NCBI RefSeq assembly: GCF_001426945.1
Contig: NZ_LMFS01000001.1
Coordinates: 1,412,943-1,476,942 of the forward strand
Length of the DNA stretch: 64,000 bases
Reading direction: 5' to 3'
Source: Pseudolabrys sp. Root1462
Lineage (GTDB): Bacteria; Pseudomonadota; Alphaproteobacteria; Rhizobiales; Xanthobacteraceae
This document shows, one piece after another, positions 54,642-62,788 of the stretch. Below the pieces are notes generated by a model. The model was not told where the DNA came from and made no database searches. It worked only from the letters and a program-made list of their open reading frames with translations. Both the position numbers and the translations under genes were made by a program. The stretch's first letter is position 1, and every line of letters begins with the position of its first letter.

Positions 54642-55355
54642 TTGTCCGTGGAGCCGCTTCCAGTGCCCTTCAAATCCGCCCTCATTGTCGGTGCCGGCTC
54701 CGGCCTGTCCGCCTCGCTCGCCAAACTGATGCTCAAGGACGGTATGCAGGTTGCGCTGGCGGCGCGGTCCACGACCAAGCTCAAGGAGTTTGCCGACCTG
54801 ACCGGCGCCCGCACCTTCGAATGTGATGCGGCGCAGGTCTATGACGTCGAGAAGCTGTTCGGCGATCTCGACGCCGCCCGGCTGACGCCCGACGTCGTGG
54901 TTTACAATCCAAGCTACCGCGTGCGCGGGCCGCTGCTTGAACTCGATCCGGCCGAGGTCGAGAAAACCCTGGCGATCACCGCCTTCGGCGGCTTCCTGGT
55001 GGCGCAGCAGGCGGTGCAACGGATGCTGCCGAAAGGTGAGGGAGCGCTTCTGTTCACTGGCGCGTCGGCCAGCGTCAAAGGCTATGCGCAGTCGGCGCCT
55101 TTCGCCATGGGCAAGTTTGCGCTGCGCGGACTGGCGCAAAGTCTCGCCCGCGAACTCGGACCGCAGGGCATTCACGTCGCGCATTTCGTGATCGATGGCG
55201 GCATCCGCAGCACGCGGCGGCCGCCCGATCCCGACAAGCCGGATGCCATGCTCGATCCCGACGCCATTGCCGAGACCTACATGCAGACGCTAAAGCAGCC
55301 GCGCAGCGCCTGGAGCTTCGAGGTCGAGCTGCGCCCCTGGGTCGAAAAATTTTGA
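54642..55355 (+). CDS. SDR-fold protein lacking the catalytic tyrosine
   Basis: A 237-residue SDR. The dinucleotide loop is VGAGSGLSASLAKLM and the ASSG-type SGAS region is present as LFTGASAS. The usual YxxxK reads FAMGK in APFAMGKFALRGLA, so the catalytic tyrosine is replaced by phenylalanine. The downstream HVAHFVIDGGI is typical of a bacterial SDR subgroup. It may bind NAD(P) without normal redox chemistry or use another residue. The start is TTG at 54642 or GTG at 54663. It is followed 8 bp later by a haem-c protein gene. Confidence 0.85.
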   Translation: MSVEPLPVPFKSALIVGAGSGLSASLAKLMLKDGMQVALAARSTTKLKEFADLTGARTFECDAAQVYDVEKLFGDLDAARLTPDVVVYNPSYRVRGPLLELDPAEVEKTLAITAFGGFLVAQQAVQRMLPKGEGALLFTGASASVKGYAQSAPFAMGKFALRGLAQSLARELGPQGIHVAHFVIDGGIRSTRRPPDPDKPDAMLDPDAIAETYMQTLKQPRSAWSFEVELRPWVEKF

Positions 55356-55363
55356 AGGCCGCC

Positions 55364-55912
55364 ATGCTGCGCTGGTTGTCTGCCGCACTCGTCATGGGCG
55401 CATTGGCGCCGCTGGTTGCACTCGCGCAGGCGCCTGACACCAGGCCCGCCGATGCCAAGCCTGCCGAGACCAAGCCTGCCGAGACCAAGCCTGCGGAGAG
55501 CAAGCCGGCGACGCCGAAGGTCTATATCCCCGGCCTCGAGCAGTTCATGAACGTCATCCTCACCGAGCACAACAAGCTCTGGTTCGCCGGCCGCGCCCGC
55601 AACTGGCCGCTGGCGGCCTACGAACTCGGCGAGATCAAGGAAGTGATGAGCGATGTGCAGGACTTCGTGCCGGTATTCAAGAGCCTGCCGCTCGCCGACA
55701 TGATGGACGCCGTCATCGTCAAGGAGATCGCCGATCTGGAGAAGGCGATCGAAGCCAAGGACCCGAAGGCTTTTGCCGCCGGCTTCGATCGGCTCACCGC
55801 CGCCTGCAACGCCTGTCACCAGGGTACCGAAAACGGCTTCATCGTCATCAAGCGGCCGACGCGGCCGACCTTCACCAATCAGGACTACCGCCCGCATGAC
55901 CGGCAGCGCTGA
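55364..55912 (+). CDS. Periplasmic haem-c protein (cytochrome c-556/c'-like)
   Basis: A 182-residue exported protein with signal peptide (residues 1-22) followed by a short KPAET tandem repeat linker (residues 28-50). A four-helix-bundle-like domain then ends with a single haem motif CNACH at 148-152. A C-terminal haem site after helices is the pattern of cytochrome c-556/c'. The conserved HNKLWFAGRARNWPLAAYEL helix marks a rhizobial family of unknown partner. It overlaps the next gene by 17 bp. Confidence 0.82.
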   Translation: MLRWLSAALVMGALAPLVALAQAPDTRPADAKPAETKPAETKPAESKPATPKVYIPGLEQFMNVILTEHNKLWFAGRARNWPLAAYELGEIKEVMSDVQDFVPVFKSLPLADMMDAVIVKEIADLEKAIEAKDPKAFAAGFDRLTAACNACHQGTENGFIVIKRPTRPTFTNQDYRPHDRQR

Positions 55913-56633
55913 ACTGGCTGAACTCGCGCCCACCGGCACGCTGCGCGGCGGCGTGGTGGTTGCGCCCGTCAAATCGGTATCCTTCGCGGCCAAGGACGGC
56001 GATGGCGCCGCGCAAGGCGTGCCGGTCGATCTGCTGCGGGCCATCGCGGCCGATCTCGGCGTGCCGCTGGCGTTGACTGAATTCCCGAATTCCGGACAAC
56101 TGACCGACGCCGTCGCCGAAGGCCGCAGCGACATCGGCTTCATGCCGCGCGATGCGGCGCGCGAGGCGCGCGTCGCTTTCGGTCCGAGCATCTACCTGAT
56201 GGCGAGCACCTATCTGGTGCCGGCGGGCTCCGGCATTCACTCCATCGACGAGGTCAATCGTGCTGGCGTGCGCATCGTCGCCATCGCCAACACCACGACG
56301 GCGCGCAGTGCACGGCGCACCGCGCCGCTCGCCGCGGTCGAGGAGGTCGCCGGCGTCGATATCATGGTGGCGATGGCGCAGCGCGGCGACGGCGATGCCT
56401 TCGCGCTGTCGCACGATTCCTTTCTCGGTTTGCTGCCGCACCTGCCGGGAGCGCGCATTTTGCCCGGACAGTTCCAGGAAACCGGCGTTGCCGTCGCTGT
56501 TCCGAAAGGGAGGCCGCGCGCGCTGTCGCTCGTCACGCGCCTCATCGAGGAAGCCAAAACATCGGGCGTCTTGCGCCGCGCGTTCGATGCCGCGGGATTT
56601 GCCGAACTGCCGCTGGCACCCCGCGCAAGCTGA
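55896..56633 (+). CDS. Solute-binding-like protein without signal peptide
   Basis: A 245-residue protein of the type II periplasmic-binding fold (SBP_bac_3-like). It begins LAPTGTLRGGVVVAPVKSVS and has RSDIGFMPRDAAREARVAFG and LVTRLIEEAKTSGVLRRAF, typical of amino-acid or carboxylate binding proteins. No signal peptide or lipobox is seen from the ATG at 55896, which lies within the preceding cytochrome gene. So it may be cytoplasmic, or the true start could be elsewhere. No transporter genes adjoin. Function unknown; a sensor or chaperone role is possible. Confidence 0.75.
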   Translation: MTGSAELAELAPTGTLRGGVVVAPVKSVSFAAKDGDGAAQGVPVDLLRAIAADLGVPLALTEFPNSGQLTDAVAEGRSDIGFMPRDAAREARVAFGPSIYLMASTYLVPAGSGIHSIDEVNRAGVRIVAIANTTTARSARRTAPLAAVEEVAGVDIMVAMAQRGDGDAFALSHDSFLGLLPHLPGARILPGQFQETGVAVAVPKGRPRALSLVTRLIEEAKTSGVLRRAFDAAGFAELPLAPRAS

Positions 56634-56790
56634 CGCGTTATCGTGGCGTCGTCGAGCGTGCTGGTGTGATCGTAACACCCTGCATGAGCGCGCATCTGCC
56701 TTGCGGAACTCGCGCGAGCGCTAGCGCATTGATCTGTTAAAGTCTCGAGTAACGGGGCGAAACCATTGCATCAAGCGCAAGGAGTTAGCC

Positions 56791-57024
56791 ATGACCTATC
56801 GCGTTTACAGCGGCCCGAAGGGCGCGCCCGATCCGTCGCCGATCGAAAAACAGAAGATGCTTTACAAGGAGTTCATCTCGCTCGATGAGGCGCTGTGGTG
56901 GGCCAACCACCTGTCGCGCCGCGATCGCGTGGCGCTGTCGATCGAAGGCGACGACGGCACCCGTATGGATCGCCGAGCCATCGGCGCGGCGATCGCCGTC
57001 GCCCCGCAGGCCCGATCGGCCTGA
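56791..57024 (+). CDS. Small conserved hypothetical protein (77 aa)
   Basis: A 77-residue soluble protein beginning MTYRVYSGPKGAPD, with LYKEFISLDEALWWANHL and VALSIEGDDGT. It resembles a family of small proteins in Bradyrhizobium-like genomes, but I know no function. AAGGAG precedes the ATG. Ends 28 bp before a perfect 14-bp terminator, so it is a monocistronic gene with clear borders. Confidence 0.75.
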   Translation: MTYRVYSGPKGAPDPSPIEKQKMLYKEFISLDEALWWANHLSRRDRVALSIEGDDGTRMDRRAIGAAIAVAPQARSA

Positions 57025-57052
57025 CGACCGTCACAGCACCTGTTCGAAACGC

Positions 57053-57084
57053 AGAAAGCCCCGCCGGTTCCGGCGGGGCTTTCT
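57053..57084 (+). terminator. Rho-independent terminator
   Basis: A perfect 14-bp stem, 57053-57066 with 57071-57084, with a GTTC loop. The arm bases AGAAAG/CTTTCT give an A-run before and T-run after, so it can work in both directions between the convergent genes at 57024 and 57107. Confidence 0.9.
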
Positions 57085-57106
57085 CGCTCTCTACGTGTTC
57101 TTTAGA

Positions 57107-57367
57107 TTAGCCGCGTGGTTCGGCCGGCCGCACGGCGCGGTCCGCCTGGACATTGGCGGTAACGCGGTTCCACTGATGCCGCGCGCCCTCGCTGAGTTCG
57201 TGCCATTTCACGCTGACCACATCCCAGTTCACCATCGGCCGCGAGGCGGTGACGGAAGTTCCGGTCGTGACGTCGCCCGTGGCAGTGTTGCCGTTGCCGC
57301 TGTCGTAAATGTAGGCGCCGCCGATGGTCAGCAGCGCCCCCAGGATCATGCCCAAAAACAATCGCAT
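57107..57367 (-). CDS. Small membrane-anchored protein (86 aa)
   Basis: An 86-residue protein with one N-terminal helix (FLGMILGALLTIGGAYIY) and a short polar periplasmic part containing WDVVSVKWHELSEGARHQWN. GGAGGG precedes the ATG at 57367. No named family. The signal-anchor arrangement suggests attachment to the inner membrane facing the periplasm. Confidence 0.7.
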   Translation of the reverse strand: MRLFLGMILGALLTIGGAYIYDSGNGNTATGDVTTGTSVTASRPMVNWDVVSVKWHELSEGARHQWNRVTANVQADRAVRPAEPRG

Positions 57368-57525
57368 TGCTCGCGCCCTCCGAAGGGTTGGCTCATCGCA
57401 CACGAACGTCCGGCGGGCCGCCGAAGTTCCCTAAAATTGTATCGGACTGGCCCCGCCGGGGCCTCCGCGGACGGTCCTGCGGCATTTGCATAGAAACACC
57501 GCGCATAGCCGCCGGTATGATTTTA

Positions 57526-57592
57526 ACTAGCTGAAATAGCTAGTCTTTTTCCCGAAAAAACTTCCCACCTTCGGGTAAATTGCTGCTATATT
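57526..57592 (+). promoter_or_regulatory. Extended -10 promoter with inverted repeat before the histone-like gene
   Basis: TGC-TATATT at 57584-57592 is an extended -10 element whose end lies 6 bases before the ATG at 57599, so transcription would begin at or next to the start codon. No ribosome site is present. A 7-bp inverted repeat ACTAGCT/AGCTAGT (57526-57532 and 57538-57544) and a second pair CCCGAA/TTCGGG (57551-57556 and 57570-57575) lie just upstream and could bind a regulator. Confidence 0.5.
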
Positions 57593-57598
57593 AGAAAT

Positions 57599-58276
57599 AT
57601 GAGTACACAGTCGCAGAAGGCCGCCCGCCGGCCGGCCAAGTCCTCCGGTCGCAGCGTCAAGAAGGTCACCAAATCGGCGCGGACTTCCGAAAAGAAGTCC
57701 AAATCGTCGCGGGCACGGGCGACCGCGCGGACATCGCGCGCCGCCACCGTCGGCACCGCCAAATCGCCTCGCAAGAACGGCGCCAAGATGGCGACCGCGA
57801 CCAAGCCGGCGGTAAAGCAGTCCGCGGCCAAGCCGGCGACCACCAAGACTATGATCAAGCCCGCGACCAAACCGGTCGAGAAGCCGGCGGCCAAGTCAGT
57901 CGCCAAGCACGTTTCCAAGATCGCGGCGAATATCGCGGCCAAGGCCGCCGCCAAGGAGGCGCTGAAAGCGCGCCAGGCGGAACAAGAAACTTTGTCGGAA
58001 AGCGCGCTGGTCGCGCTGACCATGATCCGTACGTTCTCCCCGCCGGTGCAGCCGGTTCAGGCACCGGAACCCGCACCAGTGAACACCGCATACAAGTACA
58101 AGGTCGGCGACGCCGTCTATTTCACGTCGCCGAGTTTCGGCCGCGCCGCCGCCAGCGGCGCTTATACGGTGATCAAGGTGTTGCCGTCGGACGGCGAAGA
58201 TCGCCAGTACCGGATCAAGAGTTCGGTCGAGGCGTTCGAACGCGTCGCCAAGGAAAGCCAGCTCGAGCGCATCTGA
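57599..58276 (+). CDS. Histone H1-like Lys/Ala/Pro-rich protein with C-terminal domain
   Basis: A 225-residue protein. The first 125 residues are basic and repetitive (KKVTKSARTSEKKSKSSRAR, then ATKPA/AAKPA units and AAKAAAKEALKARQ), like histone H1 tails and bacterial nucleoid proteins. Residues about 160-225 form a compact domain, KYKVGDAVYFTSPSFGRAAA then DRQYRIKSSVEAFERVAKES, present by itself in many rhizobial hypothetical proteins. The fusion suggests a DNA-binding, perhaps chromosome-organising protein. No signal peptide. The absence of a ribosome site fits leaderless translation. Confidence 0.8.
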   Translation: MSTQSQKAARRPAKSSGRSVKKVTKSARTSEKKSKSSRARATARTSRAATVGTAKSPRKNGAKMATATKPAVKQSAAKPATTKTMIKPATKPVEKPAAKSVAKHVSKIAANIAAKAAAKEALKARQAEQETLSESALVALTMIRTFSPPVQPVQAPEPAPVNTAYKYKVGDAVYFTSPSFGRAAASGAYTVIKVLPSDGEDRQYRIKSSVEAFERVAKESQLERI

Positions 58277-58386
58277 CGCGCGAGGGCTGCTGCTGCCATC
58301 CTCCCATGAGCAAGCTCGCGCGGCGCATCCGCCGCCGCTTTCGGCTATACTCGCCCGCGCATTGAATCGCAGCGGAGAGGGTGGCG

Positions 58387-58722
58387 ATGCCGATCTACAT
58401 CACGCAGGGGCGTTATACGCGCGACGCCATCAAGGGCATGCTGATCAAGCCCGAGGATCGCGCCGAGGCGGTGTCGCGCCTGCTGGCTAAGGTCGGCGGC
58501 CGCCTGGTCGGCTACTACGTCACCTTCGGCGAATTTGATTTCCTCCTCATCGCCGAGGCACCTGACAACACGCAGATGGCGGCGGCGCTGCTCGCCGCCG
58601 GAGCCGGCGCCGGCGTCACCGATCTCAAGACCACGGTGGCGATGACGTCGATCGAGGCCAAGGGCGCCTTTGCCGCGGCATCCGATCTCGCGCCCGGCTT
58701 CAAGTCCGCCGGCGGCGTCTAG
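58387..58722 (+). CDS. GYD-domain protein
   Basis: A 111-residue protein of the GYD family (YCII/ferredoxin-like fold). The name-giving region reads VGYYVTFGEFDFLLIAEAPD, with ITQGRYTRDAIKGM at the start. The function of the family is unknown; some sit near signalling or stress genes. GGAGAGGG precedes the ATG at 58387. Monocistronic. Confidence 0.85.
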   Translation: MPIYITQGRYTRDAIKGMLIKPEDRAEAVSRLLAKVGGRLVGYYVTFGEFDFLLIAEAPDNTQMAAALLAAGAGAGVTDLKTTVAMTSIEAKGAFAAASDLAPGFKSAGGV

Positions 58723-58833
58723 CGCCATCAAATTTCAGAAAACCGCTGACAATCCGCTCCGGCGCGACCTAGTATCGCCGCCGGCGACGCCCATTCGTGC
58801 CGCCGATAACAAAAGACGGGGAGGACATCCTTG

Positions 58834-59796
58834 ATGCGCGCCACCTTGCGCCTGTTCGCGCTGATCGTTGCCGCTTGCTGTGCGGTTCCGGCAGCGGCCG
58901 ACACCTATCCGAGCCGGATCGTGAAAATCATTGTGCCGTTCGGCGCCGGCGGCCCAGCCGACGTCTATGCCCGCGTGCTGGCCAAATATCTGTCCGACGA
59001 AACGGGCCAGTCCTTCGTGGTCGAAGACCGGCCCGGCGCCGGCTCGCTGATCGGCACCGATGCCGTCGCGAAGTCGCCGGCCGATGGCTACACGCTGCTG
59101 CTGATGTCGAACACCCACACCACCAATGAATCGCTGATCCCCGACAAGCCGTTCAAGCTGATGCGCGACTTCGTGCCGGTCGCCAGCATCAATTATTCCG
59201 ACCTGATCATGGTGGTGCACCCGTCGGTGCCGGCGAGCAACGTCGCCGAGTTCATCGCGCTGGCGCAAAAGGAGCCCGGCAAGCTGAATTATGCCTCGTC
59301 GGGACCGGGCACGCCGTATCACATGGCCGGCGAGCTGTTCAAAGCCATGAGCCACACCAACATCGTCCACGTGCCGCACCGCGCCTCCGGCGACGCGCGC
59401 AACAGCGTGCTGGCCGGCACCGTGCAGATGATGTTCGACGCCGTCACGACGATGACCGCGCTCGCCAAGGACGGCAAGGTCAAGGCGCTCGCCACCACCG
59501 GCCTCAAGCGTAACCCGCTGACGCCGGATCTGCCGACGGTCGCCGAGACCGTGCCGGGCTATGAGGCCACCATCTGGCTCGGCCTGATGGCGCCGAAGGG
59601 CACGCCGCCGGAGGTCATCGCTTTCCTCAACAAGGCGGTGAATAAGGCGATCGAGCTGCCGGCGGTGAAGGAAGCCTGGCTGAAGCAGGGCGCCATCCCC
59701 ATGCCGATGACGCCGACCGAGTTCGAGGCCTACCTCAAGAAGGACATCGACAAATGGGCCGAGGTCGTGAAGGTGTCCGGCGCGACCGTCCGCTGA
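58834..59796 (+). CDS. Bug-family tripartite tricarboxylate transporter SBP
   Basis: A 320-residue periplasmic binding protein with signal peptide (residues 1-22). Bug-family (TctC) marks are YPSRIVKIIVPFGAGGPADV, VVEDRPGAGSLIGTDAVAKS and GKLNYASSGPGTPYHM. It binds small carboxylates or related solutes for a TctAB permease, but no tctA/tctB gene is adjacent, which is common because this family is greatly expanded. GGGGAGGA precedes the ATG. Confidence 0.92.
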   Translation: MRATLRLFALIVAACCAVPAAADTYPSRIVKIIVPFGAGGPADVYARVLAKYLSDETGQSFVVEDRPGAGSLIGTDAVAKSPADGYTLLLMSNTHTTNESLIPDKPFKLMRDFVPVASINYSDLIMVVHPSVPASNVAEFIALAQKEPGKLNYASSGPGTPYHMAGELFKAMSHTNIVHVPHRASGDARNSVLAGTVQMMFDAVTTMTALAKDGKVKALATTGLKRNPLTPDLPTVAETVPGYEATIWLGLMAPKGTPPEVIAFLNKAVNKAIELPAVKEAWLKQGAIPMPMTPTEFEAYLKKDIDKWAEVVKVSGATVR

Positions 59797-59876
59797 GCTG
59801 AGGTTTAGAGGGGATCGGGTCGCGAAATTGCCTGTTCCTGGCCGCAATTTGAGGGCAGGAGGTGCTTCCGGCTATC

Positions 59877-60800
59877 ATGACGCCGGAAGCGGAGCGGGCG
59901 AGGAGTGCCGATACCATCATGACTGTCCTACAACGGCTCATCGTGCCCGGTGTTGTGCTGGCGGTCGGTCTGGCCGGCGTTTTTGTCGTCGCCGACGCGC
60001 TCAGCCGCAATGACCGCGCCGCCGAGCGCCGGGCGCTGCTGGCGCGCAGCGACGATCTCACCGCCCGGGCGCTGGCGTCGGGATCGGCGCTCGGCTGCCT
60101 CGACGCCGCCGCCGGCGACGCCACCGAAACCGCCTGCGAAGCCGCCGTGTTCGCCTCGCCGCAGGCCACCGCCGCGGCGGTCGCCTATATCAGCGCGCGC
60201 CTCGAGCTGCTGGCCGACGCCAAAGCCATGGAAAAGGCGATCCCGGACGTCGCGCCGCGCTTCGCCGGCACCCGCCGCGCCATCGAGCTCGACCGCTTCG
60301 GCATCGCGGCGCACGTCCTGAGCGAACGCGACGGCTGCACGGCGGCGCAATGCTCCGGCTTCGCGCTGGTCGCCGACGCCAACGTGCTCAAGTCGAACAT
60401 CAAGGCGCAGATTTTCGACCAGTACGTCTCGCGCCACGCCGCCGCCTGGAACGCGCCCGCTGCGGCCCGCCCGGCCGCGCCGGAGGTGTCGCAGGCCGTG
60501 CCGCCGGCGGTCCTGCCGGGGACCTTGCCGCAGACCGCATCGGCACAGCCGTCGGCCGAGGCGCGTCCGGTATCGTCGAAATACGATTTCCCCTCCGCCG
60601 CCTCGATCCCGCCGGTCAGCATCATGAACTCCGAGCCGCCGCTGTCGAAGGAAGCGGCCGCCGCCAAGGCCGAAGCCTTGGTCAAGGCCGCGCCGGGCGA
60701 CAAGACGCCGCCGCTGCCGGTCGAGCCTTCCAAGACCCCGGTGCCGCCGAAGCGTCCACAGGCGGCCAACGAACCGGCGGACATTGCCCCGGCACGCTAG
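59877..60800 (+). CDS. Single-pass membrane protein with Pro/Ala-rich tail
   Basis: About 307 residues. One N-terminal helix (LIVPGVVLAVGLAGVFVVAD) is followed by an alpha-helical periplasmic domain of about 150 residues containing two cysteine pairs (GCLDAAAGDATETAC and DGCTAAQC). A low-complexity Pro/Ala/Lys tail of about 110 residues follows. No family recognised. Start uncertain among GTG 59862, ATG 59877 and ATG 59919; the last places the helix at the very N-terminus. Ends 29 bp before mccA on the same strand, so co-transcription is likely. Confidence 0.65.
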   Translation: MTPEAERARSADTIMTVLQRLIVPGVVLAVGLAGVFVVADALSRNDRAAERRALLARSDDLTARALASGSALGCLDAAAGDATETACEAAVFASPQATAAAVAYISARLELLADAKAMEKAIPDVAPRFAGTRRAIELDRFGIAAHVLSERDGCTAAQCSGFALVADANVLKSNIKAQIFDQYVSRHAAAWNAPAAARPAAPEVSQAVPPAVLPGTLPQTASAQPSAEARPVSSKYDFPSAASIPPVSIMNSEPPLSKEAAAAKAEALVKAAPGDKTPPLPVEPSKTPVPPKRPQAANEPADIAPAR

Positions 60801-60829
60801 TATCGTCTCGCCGTCAACCGGGCCACCGC

Positions 60830-62788
60830 ATGTTCAAATCCGTCCTCATCGCCAATCGCGGCGAAATCGCCTGCCGCATCATGCGCACCGCCAAGCGGAT
60901 GGGCATGCGCACCATCGCGGTCTATTCGCAGGCCGACGCGAACGCGCTGCACGTCAAGCTCGCCGATGAGGCGCACCTGATCGGCCCGGCGCCTGCGGCG
61001 CAGAGCTACCTGGTGATCGACAAGATCATCACCGCCGCCAAGGCGTCGAAGGCCGAATGCATCCATCCCGGCTACGGCTTCCTCTCCGAGAACACCACGT
61101 TCGCCAAAGCCTGCGCCGACAACGGCATCGTCTTCGTCGGCCCGCCGCCATCAGCAATCGAGGCCATGGGCCTCAAGGATCGCGCCAAGGCGCTGATGGA
61201 GAAGGCCGGCGTCCCGGTGGTGCCCGGCTATCACGGCGACAAGCAGGACGCGGCGTTCCTCAAGCGCAAGGCCTACGAGATCGGCTATCCGGTGCTGATC
61301 AAGGCGGTGGCCGGCGGCGGCGGCAAGGGCATGCGCCGCGTCGACAAGCACGCCGACTTCGACGACGCGCTCGAAGGCGCGATGCGCGAGGCGCAGAATT
61401 CGTTCGGCGATGCCCGCGTGCTGATCGAGAAATACGTCACCGCGCCGCGCCACATCGAGATGCAGGTGTTCGCCGACAGCCACGGCAACGCCATCCATCT
61501 CAACGAGCGGGATTGCTCGCTGCAGCGCCGCCATCAGAAGGTCATTGAAGAGGCTCCGGCGCCGGGCATGAGCGCGGCGTTGCGCGCCGAGATGGGCGCC
61601 GCCGCCGTCGCCGCGGCGAAGGCCGCCGGCTATGTCGGCGCCGGGACTATCGAGTTCATTGCCGACGGCGCCGGTGGCCTGAAAAGCGGCGGCTTCTGGT
61701 TCATGGAAATGAATACGCGGCTGCAGGTCGAACATCCGGTGACCGAAGCAATCACCGGCCTCGATCTGGTCGAATGGCAATTTCGCATTGCCGATGGCGA
61801 GAAGCTGCCGCTAGCGCAGGCAGAGGTGCCGCTCGACGGTCATGCCGTCGAGGCGCGGCTTTATGCGGAAGATCCGGAGCGCTCGTTCCTGCCGTCCACC
61901 GGCAAGTTGATTGCGCTGGAATTTCCCAGGGGCGAGGGGCTGCGCGTCGATACCGGGGTCGAGGCCGGCGACGAGGTGACGCCGTTCTACGACCCGATGA
62001 TCGCCAAGCTCATCGCCCATGCATCGTCACGCGAGGCGGCGCTGGATCGTCTTGCCGATGCGCTCGAAGCCACCACCGTGATCGGCCCGCGCAGCAATGC
62101 CGGCTTCCTCAGCCGGCTGTGCCGGGCGCCGGATTTCCGCGCCGGCGCCTTCGATACCGGCTTCATCGATGCGCATCTCGCCGATCTCGGCGCCGGGCCG
62201 CAGCCGCTCGATCACGAGGCCATTGCCTTCGGCGCCCAGGCGCTGATCGAGCGTGAGCGCGAACTGCTGTCGGAACGAACCGCCAGCTATGACTCGCCGT
62301 GGGACGCCGATGACGGTTTCCAGTTGTCCGGCACGCGCCGGCTGATCGTTCCCATCGTCGCCGAGGGCCACAAGCTCAACGCCGAAGTCGTCTATGAGGC
62401 CGGCGAGGCCAAGGTCAGCGTCGAAGGTGCTGCGCCCGCCGCCGATGCCACGGCGATCGCGACCGACGATGCGGTCTTCGTGCTGCGCCACGGCCGCCAG
62501 ACGCGGCTCGCGGCGCGCGATCTCAGTCTCAGCGAAGACAGCGAGGCCAGCGGCGGCGGGCTCATCCGCGCGCCGATGCACGGCAAGGTGCTGGCGCTGC
62601 TGGTGGAGCAGGGCGCCTCGGTGGCGCGCGGCCAGCGTCTTGCCATCATCGAGGCGATGAAGATGGAGCACACGCTCACCGCGTCGATCGACGGCACCGT
62701 CGCCGAAATCGCCGCCTCGGTCGGCGCGCAAATCGCCGAAGGCGCCAAGGTGATGGTCATTACGGGATCGGCAAACGGGGGGGAATGA
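60830..62788 (+). CDS. mccA: 3-methylcrotonyl-CoA carboxylase, biotin-containing alpha subunit
   Basis: A 652-residue acyl-CoA carboxylase alpha chain. The N-terminus FKSVLIANRGEIACRIMRTA, the ATP-grasp loop KAVAGGGGKGMRR, EMNTRLQVEHPVTE, and the biotinyl domain with EAMKMEH (lysine about K611) are intact. Sequence choice, for example FMEMNTRLQVEHPVTEAITG, places it with MccA rather than PccA, and mccB lies 8 kb upstream. It supplies carboxybiotin for methylcrotonyl-CoA carboxylation in leucine breakdown. The next gene starts inside its stop codon (ATGA). Confidence 0.93.
   Translation: MFKSVLIANRGEIACRIMRTAKRMGMRTIAVYSQADANALHVKLADEAHLIGPAPAAQSYLVIDKIITAAKASKAECIHPGYGFLSENTTFAKACADNGIVFVGPPPSAIEAMGLKDRAKALMEKAGVPVVPGYHGDKQDAAFLKRKAYEIGYPVLIKAVAGGGGKGMRRVDKHADFDDALEGAMREAQNSFGDARVLIEKYVTAPRHIEMQVFADSHGNAIHLNERDCSLQRRHQKVIEEAPAPGMSAALRAEMGAAAVAAAKAAGYVGAGTIEFIADGAGGLKSGGFWFMEMNTRLQVEHPVTEAITGLDLVEWQFRIADGEKLPLAQAEVPLDGHAVEARLYAEDPERSFLPSTGKLIALEFPRGEGLRVDTGVEAGDEVTPFYDPMIAKLIAHASSREAALDRLADALEATTVIGPRSNAGFLSRLCRAPDFRAGAFDTGFIDAHLADLGAGPQPLDHEAIAFGAQALIERERELLSERTASYDSPWDADDGFQLSGTRRLIVPIVAEGHKLNAEVVYEAGEAKVSVEGAAPAADATAIATDDAVFVLRHGRQTRLAARDLSLSEDSEASGGGLIRAPMHGKVLALLVEQGASVARGQRLAIIEAMKMEHTLTASIDGTVAEIAASVGAQIAEGAKVMVITGSANGGE

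Noticed and set aside
57526..57544. The ACTAGCT/AGCTAGT repeat followed by CTTTTT as a terminator
   Set aside because: The stem is short and AT-rich and no gene on the plus strand ends nearby, since 57024 has its own perfect terminator; an operator role fits better.
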